Below are positions 53,521 to 62,659 of a stretch of DNA of 64,000 nt, piece after piece. Position 1 is the first letter of the stretch. The number at the start of each line of letters is the position of its first letter. Source of the stretch: Phymatolithon calcareum (lineage: Eukaryota; Rhodophyta; Florideophyceae; Hapalidiales). The position numbers were made by a program, and so were the translations under genes. Below the pieces are notes generated by a model that saw nothing but the letters and a program-made list of their open reading frames with translations, was not told the origin of the DNA and searched no databases. The stretch is from positions 2,232,001 through 2,296,000 of the forward strand of contig OZ345367.1 of NCBI GenBank assembly GCA_977006965.1. The letters are read 5' to 3'.

Positions 53521-56500
53521 CTAGTCATCAAGTGCTTTCAAGTATGCCAAACAGCCGTCGATTTCTTCAACATTGAATTTCCAGCCTTGAATGTCCTTCC
53601 TTGCCAACTTGTCTGACTTTTCAAATTTGGAAACTTGGCGCTGCAGAATGTGTACATCTGACATGTCAATATCGGGACTGCGCAGTTTTGAGACCAATTG
53701 AGTTCCATTTCCTTCACTTCGAATTTTGGGATCTCCCCAATTATACAGGACGGCTAGATTGTATATTGCAATTGGATTGTCGTTGATTCCTATTGCCTGC
53801 CTGTACAGTCTCTCTGCTGACACTGCGTCTCGCTCCACACCGATACCAAGCTCGAAAGCGAAAGCAAAATTATTCATTGCAGTGCTGTTTTCGGCTTCAA
53901 TCGCCTTTTCCAGGTACGCCATACCGTTTGCTTCAGCATTATTCCATAACTTTAGGACTCCCATATTGCATAGAGCCTCGTTGCTTCCCAGATTGATGGC
54001 CTTCAAATAATGATCTGCAGCGAGAAATTCGTTCGCGAGTACACCTTCAGCACCTCTGTGATATAGAAGTCCAAGACGATTAAATGCCTGCATAACATAG
54101 CTCTTATGCAACGTGTGGTCTTTCCGTGTTACTGCCATGTACACTTCAATGGCGTATGTTGGACGTTTTCCGATACCGAAAGCAGCATCGTTCGACTTTT
54201 CGTTCTCCGATTCTTTTTCTTTCACGAAAAGCCGTTCAAACATTGCCCTTATTCTGTTCGCAGAGGCCAATTCTTGCCATTGACAGCAATACCTCAGCAA
54301 TGCGTCTTTGAGTTCATCTTGTCGGCGGGAAAAATAACCTTTTTCGAGCAGGTAGCCGATGCTTATCGCATACGATGCGTCTCTACACAATCTATGCGTC
54401 CCTAGTCTCTGCAGATACTTAGCAGCTAGTTGACGTTGTACTGGATCCCGCGATTCTTGATAGTGACTTTGATAAGCAATTGCGAGAAAGATGTTGAAGT
54501 TCAAGCTGTACTTTCCCAGAGCGAAAAACGACTCCATTGCTTGAATAGCAGTTTCACTCACGGGATTTTTTGTGCCATTCTTGTGAAACAATGCCATTGC
54601 TTTGTGTTCCAAACCGTACATATTCCCGGTCGACTTGTATACTCATCCAAAATAATGACCAAGCAATGCAAGATCGATTTCCTCTTGCTGCCCTTCCGGC
54701 TCCTCGGCATTACGTCGATTTAAAAGAACCTTATACCAAGTGTTCATATCCATGAGGAGGCAATATTCTTGATCCGTTCGGACAGGATTCTTGTTAAGCA
54801 CAATATTGGCTGCATCCTTCAACGCGTCTCTGTTCCCATGGACGGCAATGCACTGTCCAAGCATGTTTAGGGCTTCCTCCTCTCGACCTTCGGCCAGAGC
54901 ACGATTGGCGTCCTCGTATACTGCATTCGCGACCGATCTTGACTGAAACAGAGTGACTAGAGCTGCCTTCAGGTGTTCGATGTATCGAATGTACAGATTG
55001 GGCGAGCAATTATCGTAAGAAGGCCTCCAGGATTGTCGAGCTTCGAAGAACTGGATCACTTTCTTGATCTCAAATTGTGCAATCTGGGGCAGGTGCGGAG
55101 GCCATCCGGACCAAAACCTTAATTCGTAGTCAATTCCCAGTTGTACGGGCATGACGCACTCGACAGGGGCTGAAATTCTGCTGTAATTCACTTCTTCGAG
55201 AAGATGTTCTCGATTCGATGACAATCGGGTCAATCTCCAGTGCTTCTGTGCGCTAAGTCTGCCAATAAAGGAATCCTTCCAATCTTGCCACTTGAAGAAC
55301 AAATCGTCCATAGAAAGCTCAGCCGAGAGTGTCTTTGCCTCCTCTTCAAATCTAACAACAATCTCGATATTCTGAGGTCCTGCGACCGGTGCCAGTGTGA
55401 CGCACTTTTGAAAAGCGACTGTCTGCGTTCCCTCGTTGTCAGTTAGAACGCAGGAATCTTCTTGCGAACCCTTCATTTTTAACGATGGAAATCCAAGCAA
55501 AAACAGCATAATCAGGAATGGAGACGTACGAATGTCTTCGCCTTCTCTGACCGACGCTTCAGCCAGGCTCCACTGTAAGTAGGACTGTAGCTCCCACACA
55601 AGTCTCATATACAAGCTTCGGATATGCCGAGGAGTGTGTGTCTCCGGCTTGGTATTCATTTCGTTCAATACGGCGCAGAGCTGTGTGCTGCACTTGAACC
55701 TTGTACTAAGTGGTGCAATACTTGCTTCCCATCCATGTGTTTCCGATCGAGTTGCTTCAACCCATTCTGCCAAAGTGCTTCTCACACTTTCTGCAACACA
55801 TCCAATAAAACGAGTGCCTTCGATCCCCATTGAAGTTCTTTGTTCACTTCCTCGCAATATTTCATTTCGAAGACGACCTAGTTCAAGTTCGAACTGCTGT
55901 TGAAACACAGATTTCGCGCTTTCTGGAGTTGCAATTTGAGAAAATTCCTTCATGTAAGCGTCGAGCATGTCGCCGGACTCCAATGCAATACAGTTGTCGA
56001 CATGAACGCTTGTCTGTAATAGCAGCCGGTTTGGATTGCGGCTCCAGAGAAGGGGAGCCAAGCATTCCTTTCGTAGAGGAATTTCCTCAAAGAACTGAGC
56101 GTAGTCTTTGTCAGCATCGAATCCAAGCTGGTATAGTAGAGTATCAATTCGTGGGTCCTTGTCGTCCCAGCTGATGTCCGAAGGTTTCTCAGATGCCATA
56201 ACACGGGGAATGCAAGTGTAATCTTCGAAGACGTTAATGTCTTGCTCCAGGAGCGTTGAAAAACAAGCTAGATGAGCAGCAGTCATGTTTTCAACTGCAT
56301 TTCTCTTTGAATCATCGAGCTTGTTCAATGACGCCTTGTGCCAGTCATCTTTTATCGCATCTTTTATAATCGTCTCGTGTCTGCCGAAGTCATACATCTT
56401 GAAGTCGTATGTTCTCATTTTGAAAGGAAGCATACATCGTTCGGTGATCTCAATTTCTGTAGCACGGCAGCTTTCCGGCTCAATGCAATACCTGTGAAAA

Positions 56501-57615
56501 GGCGACAATAGTGTACCAAACCATTTGGTAGATCCCTTCTCTGTTATTGGCCCTTTCGTCGTGTGCAGAGAAGCCAAAAGAGCAAGGTTTCGACTTGAAT
56601 CTAGACTGCTCTGCTCAGCATTAACAATGTCGCTCGACGATAACCGTCTCGTATCCGCGATCCAGGAGTGTCCAAACTTTGCGAGGAATGAAGCAAGCCA
56701 ACGAACGGAGCATTCTTCAGGCTTTCCCGACTTCAAAGATGATCCTACAATGCGTGATATATAACTGTGTCTTTCCGTCTCATTGTACAGCAGTCGAGAG
56801 GGAAACACCGGGCAAACTGGAAGCTGTGCGTTGGCGAATTCGTTGTCAAATAGGGAGCTGTTGACAACCATGTGATAATCCACAGTGCTCTGAATCTTTT
56901 CCAAAGTCATGCTAGATATGTCCAGAAAGCGGTCTTTCCTCTCTTCTATGTGTCCCATTATCCACCTATAGAAAGAGATGGCTTTTGTACTCCAAGTTTT
57001 GAAAACACGAAATACGCCAAAATAGTTTTCATTTCCAACGCCATGAGGTCTTGAATAAGCATTTAGCACTGGAGTGGAGCGCTTCCGGGACTGCGAACGT
57101 TCCCTAACCGTCTTTTGTACCTCTTCGGAATAGTCATAGACAGGAGCAGAATACCCGAGTTTTAGTAGACGCCTGAGTGCATAAATGTTCCAATTCGTAA
57201 ACTCGTGAAGCTGAATTAGGCCCCAGATTGTTCGTAAAGTGTGATACATGTTGAAAACTGCGACGGCAATTGCAGCAGCGGCTTCCTTATGATCATTGTT
57301 CTTGATTTGGAGGAGGATGTAGTACACCAAATACCCCAGCGATGGCAAGGAGATGACTAACTGTATCATGCCATTGCGACGGGTCTCGCGTATTGGCCTC
57401 CACTTATCGGAGATGAAGTCAAGAGCATATACGATGGCAAGAGGAAAAAAGGCGGTGGCGTAGACGGAGTAGATTACTCTCGGGTCGTCTGCTGGCGAAA
57501 GCATACTTGAAGCTGGGTGAGATAGCGTATTGAGTACTATCAACAAGCGTGCCCTGCTCCCATGCCGATGTCTATATGCCCAGATTTGGCTTTGCATATC
57601 GTGGCCCCAAGGCAC
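53521..57615 (-). CDS. Large membrane protein with C-terminal Sel1 repeats; interrupted by one TGA
   Basis: A 990-codon frame (57615-54643) is followed in the same frame, after a single TGA and seven codons, by a 366-codon frame ending in TAG at 53521. N-terminal hydrophobic spans at about residues 47-68, 83-104 and 112-134 look like membrane segments. The long middle part is not recognised. The end of the first frame contains a TPR-like helix pair (ANRALAEGREEEALNMLGQC). The second frame has Sel1-type repeats (GLLYHRGAEGVLANEFLAAD, then MNNFAFAFELGIGVERDAVS). One gene with a nonsense codon, or readthrough, explains the layout better than two genes. An ATG at codon 38 (57504) is an alternative start just before the first membrane span. 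Confidence 0.72.
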
Positions 57616-58739
57616 AGTGGTGTATGCGCTTCAAAACCAATCACTCAGTTGACGTAAAACACGAGAGGTGGCAGGACTGGAGGACAGGCGCTGTTTATGC
57701 GTAAATAGTCGCCTTCTCCCGCACCGATCCGACCATCGTTTCGACGCTTGTCGCGTCGAAATGAAAGAATTAACTTTATTCATGCCGTTTGATGTAATTT
57801 TATACAGATTCCGTACTGGGACAAATTTTACACTTCAGCGTGGAAACTAGCAAGCGCACTCGTGCGCTGTGCTCAGTTCTAGGGCAAGCCAACTTGGGTA
57901 GGTGGATACAGCAATTTTGTGTCCTCTGCTTGAGTATCATGCGTACAAGTGTAAATATGCCGTGTGCCACGTTATTTGAAACTGAATATTTGTCCAATAT
58001 GAAGCCCTCAGTTACACTCTTGGACTGTACGAGAGCGGCTTTTTGGGTACTTGTTCATTCTAGTATGGCTCCTTGGGCCTATTACAGGGACTTTTCGTTC
58101 TTCATATTGTAAATTATGGTGGCGCTGTGGAATAGTAGGGTGTCTAGTACCTTCTTCGTTCTTAACTTTTCTTCGAGGCCCAGTTCTAACTTAGCCAGAT
58201 TCTTGACTTAGTTCCCCAGGGGATGCTCGCGCGCTCTCCCAAATTTATCCGATATTAACGTCGTGCTCACTTGAGGTAACCTACGGCCTGCGTATTTTAC
58301 GGCGAGCTGTCAATCTAGCACCTTCGCAAACCTGAGGATGGCTGAGACATCGTCTTGTCTGTGGTACGGTATTTTTCTGCTTCTTCTTGATTCGATTCGA
58401 TTGCCTTCTTTAGTGAACAGATGTCATCGGAGGTGGCCTGCAGTTTCACTTCCTGTGTGTGGTTAAAAGGCAGTGCAAACTGTTATCTTGGCACCTTCGA
58501 GGCGAGGGCATGCTGCTCTAGCTGGAATTTTTGGTTCTTTGTCTCGGAGAATTCCAGTACCTCGCTCTTGCCTTTTTTGTGTTCCAGGTCGTCTCCCTCT
58601 CAACCAGAGTTCGTCCCAATTCAATTTTTCGCTTTTGCTTCCAGTGGAGCAATGAGGCAATCAATACCAAATGCAATTAGGATTCTGCGAGCTATACTAG
58701 GCGCAACAGAGTTTTGCTACTTTAATCTAAAGGTCTCAA
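57616..58739. other. No gene recognised
   Basis: This region lies upstream of the membrane gene. Frames are short and lack motifs. A minus frame at 58660-58463 and the following sequence could be transposon-derived but cannot be named. Confidence 0.35.
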
Positions 58740-59066
58740 CTAGCTAAAATTAAACGGCACCGCTCTAATTAGCATTGTAATAGCGAAATCTCCATACAGT
58801 ACAGAGAAAATTGCAATTAATTGCAATAAAATTGACTTGGAACGATCCCTGCTCTCAACGGTCCATTTCGTTGAAATATTGAGCAGGCATTGCGGTTCGT
58901 GCACGGTTTTCGTCCACAGGATCACGTTGTCTGCAAAGAAGGACGAGACACGTCTGCTTCCTCGCTCGGAACTGCCCTTGGGGAGTCCGCGACGGCCATA
59001 AATATGCTCTATGAGCTTACGCGGAGAGGAATCCATCGCGGAACGCCTCTGTCGACTATGAAACAA
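58740..59066 (-). pseudogene. LINE reverse transcriptase fragment
   Basis: The minus frame reads GRRGLPKGSSERGSRRVSSF and then FADNVILWT, which matches the LINE RT block (GxPQGS...FADDxxL) with the catalytic Asp pair reduced to DN. CLLNISTKWTVESRDRSKS follows, like the post-YADD segment. It is short and inactive. Confidence 0.6.
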
Positions 59067-59147
59067 TAGTTATTGTTGTTTCCAGTTTTGAAACTAAAAA
59101 AGTTGTAAAGCATAACTCACACATGTCGCTTTTACGAATCGATAGGA

Positions 59148-59205
59148 TAGAATGGAAGAAACTTAGGCCCTCGAATCACAGCTAACCCCAGCAGGGGAAT
59201 AGGCA
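59148..59205 (+). other. Repeated coding remnant (RIEWKKLRPSN tail), second copy
   Basis: A plus frame reads RIDRIEWKKLRPSN and ends in TAA two codons later. It matches the tail at 1484-1684. Confidence 0.35.
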
Positions 59206-59340
59206 ACATGAATAAGTGAATGAGGCTGACATTCAATCGGGTCCCTCCGTGGAGAATATCCGCAGTTTTTGCGTACATTGGTAGCACAGCTACAGCTCAT
59301 TCTATCTTCTTGGAAGACAAGTCATGATTGAATAATATTC

Positions 59341-60532
59341 GAGGAAATTCGCTGCATGGACCGAAAAAGGTGGCAAAATTCGCTAAATCGGCACCCTTGC
59401 AAAAACTACTACTGGTTATGATTTCAGCTAGACAGCCGCTTATCATTACACGTAATTAAGAGGATTTATTGAGAAAGTTCCATGTGTCCCAACTTGAGGA
59501 AAGTCGGCACGTTTTTAATAGCGTTATACTAGCATCGAGAGTTGTCTTATTATTACACTACTAATCCGCTATGCAAAGTACTCTGCACCTCGTCGCATTC
59601 GACTGCTAAGAAAACTCACAACACTCTCGCCCGAACAGTCTGAACTCATGGAGAAGGTGGAGCTCGTTCTAAGTGTGGGTGACTGCCTTGGAGCAAACTT
59701 TGACGACGTTGTCAACCTCGTCATCGCCCACAACACGTCTATTGGCAAGGAAAGTCCCTAACGCCTTGCTGCTACAAGAAGCACCAGGAAAAATCTTCTG
59801 AGCGGAGAAGCCGCTTGTGGAGCCGGAGGTCATCGAAAGTGACATGCTGAGGTTTGCTGTTAGCAGCCAAGTGACACCATTCCCTGGGGTAGTTAACAGT
59901 GACTACCGCGCTACATGCTCTTGCCGCCACTTTCAGGAGCACCAGCGGCCATGTATCCACGTCGTCGCTGCACTTTTGAACTGTTCTAGACGCTTGGCGC
60001 AGCATTGAGTCGCGTTCGACCCGTGACACAAGATCTGGTGTGGGACCCATGGCTATTGATAACGTAGGCCAAGCAACACGAGGGCATCATCATTCGTGTT
60101 GCAGTCACTGGTTACCAGCTAGTACAGGATGATTTGTTTCCGTTTGACCTTGTCCCTAAGCTGGGCCGCAAGCGCAAGAGGCCCTACTTCCCGTCCGAAA
60201 TGAGGTCCCGTCACGGCTCCTCGTGCGGAAACAACGGTCACTTCTCGCAGACATGCGCCAAGCCGAACATCTGCAATTTTGTTGAGGCGAAGCGAAAACT
60301 CATCAACCCAGCGGCTCAGTCCATGATAATTGACCTCACCGCCTGCGATAACGGAGATGCTACTTACGACGAGGAGCTGAAGCATAGAGAGTTGCGCATG
60401 AAATAAATATTATTTTTTGATAAGTTTATTTCTATGGAGTGCTCTTTGTATCATAACGAGTAGTAGTTATTGCAAGGGGTGCCGATTTAGCGAATTTTGC
60501 CACCTTTTTCGGTCCATGCAGCGAATTTCCTC
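59341..60532 (+). mobile_element. MULE with SWIM and zinc-knuckle remnants, 1192 bp
   Basis: Inverted ends of about 90 bp start GAGGAAATTCGCTGCATGG. The exact 10-bp duplication AATAATATTC flanks them (59331-59340 and 60533-60542). On the plus strand the interior encodes a SWIM finger CSCRHFQEHQRPCIHVVAAL (C-x-C...C-x-H intact) at 59817-60008. A CCHC-like knuckle at 60134-60406 follows, with the first Cys replaced by Gly. The DDE core is missing. It belongs to the same family as 27842-28805. Confidence 0.9.
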
Positions 60533-60546
60533 AATAATATTCATAT

Positions 60547-61023
60547 ATGGGTCCTGGGAACGAGAAAGCCGACGAGCTTGCTCGTCGAGGCATTACGGAA
60601 TCAGATATCGTGACGCATCAAGGCGTACCCTTGACCATGGAAGCCGCGCAGTCCATAATTAAACAGCGCAATTCGATGAAACCAAGAAGTGTACAGTTTC
60701 TATCCCCAGAACTCCGGATTAGTCACAGACGTGCTGAAGTCATCCTAAATCAACTTTCCGCAGAATGCTGCTCGCTGGTAGCAGCTTTTCACCGGAAGGA
60801 CGATGGCTCGGCGGAATACGACCCCATGTGCAAGGCCTGTCCAGGTGGAACCAAAGAAACTGTTGATCACTTAATTCTTCGCTGCAGTGGGCGTGCTTTA
60901 TCAAGACGGCAGACTATTGGTAGAGCAGGCCCTAAAACGGTAGAGGAATTATGTAGGGAGAAACCGCTTGAAGTACTCAAACTCGTGAACAACGAGGGGT
61001 TGCTTGACAACCCCAGATGTTAA
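60547..61023 (+). pseudogene. LINE RNase H end and C-terminal knuckle
   Basis: A 158-codon open frame holds the last RNase H motif (GPGNEKADELARRG, containing the conserved GNE-AD) and the C-terminal CKACPGGTKETVDHLILRCS block. Its ATG is internal to the original ORF2 and probably not a real start. RNase H of LINEs removes RNA from the cDNA hybrid. Confidence 0.8.
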
Positions 61024-61062
61024 CTCTAGTTAACGTCTTCTGCAGTAAAGAAAGAATGAATA

Positions 61063-62340
61063 TTGGTCCAAGGAGCTCACGAAAGAAGAAGAAGAAATGT
61101 CAAGTTTTATTTGAAAGTTACTAGCGCTTCTGCAGAATCAAGTGGCTCACGAAAGCGCAGATTAGAAGAGAAATACGAATCAAGAAGGTCTTGAGTGACC
61201 AAAGTACGTCAGCTTAGAAATTGATTTGCAAAGCGGCCCATGCTACTCCAAGGTGAGGTTTTTTGAGCTTAAAGCCCCCAAAATTATCTGTTTTTCTATG
61301 TTCAGAGAAACGGCGTAAAATAGTAGAACAGAGGGCGATAAACTCCGACGTGAAACTGAAATCGAACAACGGTACTCGACAAAAGGGCGAACAAGCTTTT
61401 AGGTGTCATACAAACTAGAAGATGATTTGCTCAGAGTACGTGCCATCATACAGCAGAACACTCAGTTGCCTACAAAACTTTCGTTCTAAACTCAGGCTAC
61501 TTTTCAGCACTGCGGGAAATACGTTCAACAAGCTTGCCAACTTTCTCCACGCTCTCATCCAGAGCATTTCGGGTATTCATAGACGCTATCCGTAAGCAGA
61601 ACAATGAGAAGCAGAGACAGCTACTTGTCTCAGAGATGTTCAACAAGAGTTCTGAAGATAAAACACGCCAGTAAAATCGTTCTCCCCGTTCTCCGTACAA
61701 CTTCGTTGGGGGTCACGGCAAACACGCTTACAGTAGTGCGAAACGGTCCCTCAAATTTCATGTAGTGCGGAACCTAAATAGTGCGAATTTTATAGTCTGG
61801 TTCTATGTGGCACTATATAGCGACCCCCCCTGTAACTTAAAATCATGAATATGTATATGCATATTCCCGAAACGTTTTCGTTTGAAAAACAGAGCATTTC
61901 ATAGAAATTTAGATTATGTAAGCCAGCTTACATTCCGTCTTATTTCATTGAAACGGAAAAAATGGAAGCAGACTTTCTGCATTCAATACTTCAGCGCCAT
62001 TGAAATCCCTCTGCCTTCTATCAGGGGAAAGTTATACAGGGGGAGGAAAGCAAGTCGATTGTCATATCGTTTTTCTCAAGCGTGCATGTGTGGTCTGTAT
62101 GATGCGTGAACGGTAATACGAAATGCATCATAAAAATATGTGAGAAAGCTAAAATAACCGTCAGGAAGTGGTGAAAATTGGGAGACAGAATGTTGTGACT
62201 GCTTTTTAGATATATTTTTGATACTCGAAACCCCCCTCATAATTTACCGTGCACAACGCGACCAACTTTTTCAGTATAATCTTTGAAACTTCCAAAACTT
62301 GCTTTCCTCCCCCTGTTTAACTTTCCCCTGCTTCTATGAT
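61063..62340. other. No gene recognised
   Basis: Near 61725-61790 the pattern TACAGTAGTGCG, then AGTGCGGAACCTAAATAGTG, resembles the TIR of the pogo-like transposon at 46-49 kb and may be a fragment of a related MITE. Nothing else is supported. Confidence 0.35.
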
Positions 62341-62344
62341 ATGA

Positions 62345-62376
62345 CTTGGGTTTTGTTCACGTGAACAAAACCCAAG
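62345..62376. repeat. 32-bp perfect palindrome
   Basis: CTTGGGTTTTGTTCAC at 62345-62360 is followed directly by its exact reverse complement at 62361-62376. It has the same length and zero spacer as the palindrome at 10023-10054. Confidence 0.92.
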
Positions 62377-62565
62377 AAGGCAGGGCACGGTGCACCATGA
62401 TCGCCCTGGTTGCACACTTTTGCTAGACGCCAAAGAGAAGACTGAAAACTTACTCCCGTTCTTTTTTCGAAATATTTTTTGACGAATACACAGCAAGGCC
62501 AGGCCAGCAAAGCATCTGTCGCTAGTTGAGTGGAGAAGCAATGAACAAACGAGGCACTTTTTTGA

Positions 62566-62619
62566 GAGTGGCAATCTGGCGGAGTGCTGTTAAAACAACA
62601 CTCCGCCAGATTGCCACTC
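62566..62619. repeat. 21-bp perfect inverted repeat upstream of the kinase gene
   Basis: Arms 62566-62586 and 62599-62619 (GAGTGGCAATCTGGCGGAGT plus one base and its complement) are perfectly matched with a 12-nt spacer. The right arm ends 40 bp before the kinase ATG, so it may lie in the promoter or the 5' leader. Confidence 0.9.
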
Positions 62620-62659
62620 CGTAACCGTCCTTCGCGTGTCTCGCGTTCAACTACGCACA

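Larger units (their letters stand above)
59240..61062 (+). mobile_element. LINE 3' part, copy 2, split by a MULE
   Basis: Plus-strand RNase H coding sequence (SGPSVENIRSFCVHW before the insertion; GPGNEKADELARRG after it) is separated by the MULE at 59341-60532. When one copy of the 10-bp target duplication is removed, the frame continues. After the RNase H come CKACPGGTKETVDHLILRCS and EELCREKPLEVLKL, then TAA at about 61021 and a tail GTAAAGAAAGAATGAA. Upstream stops (TAG, TAA) show decay. Confidence 0.8.

Noticed and set aside
13420-57615. Reassignment of TGA to Trp in this genome
   Set aside because: The same genes encode many Trp residues by TGG and contain only one TGA each. The pogo-like transposase and the kinase frame have no internal TGA. 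Nonsense changes or readthrough fit better.
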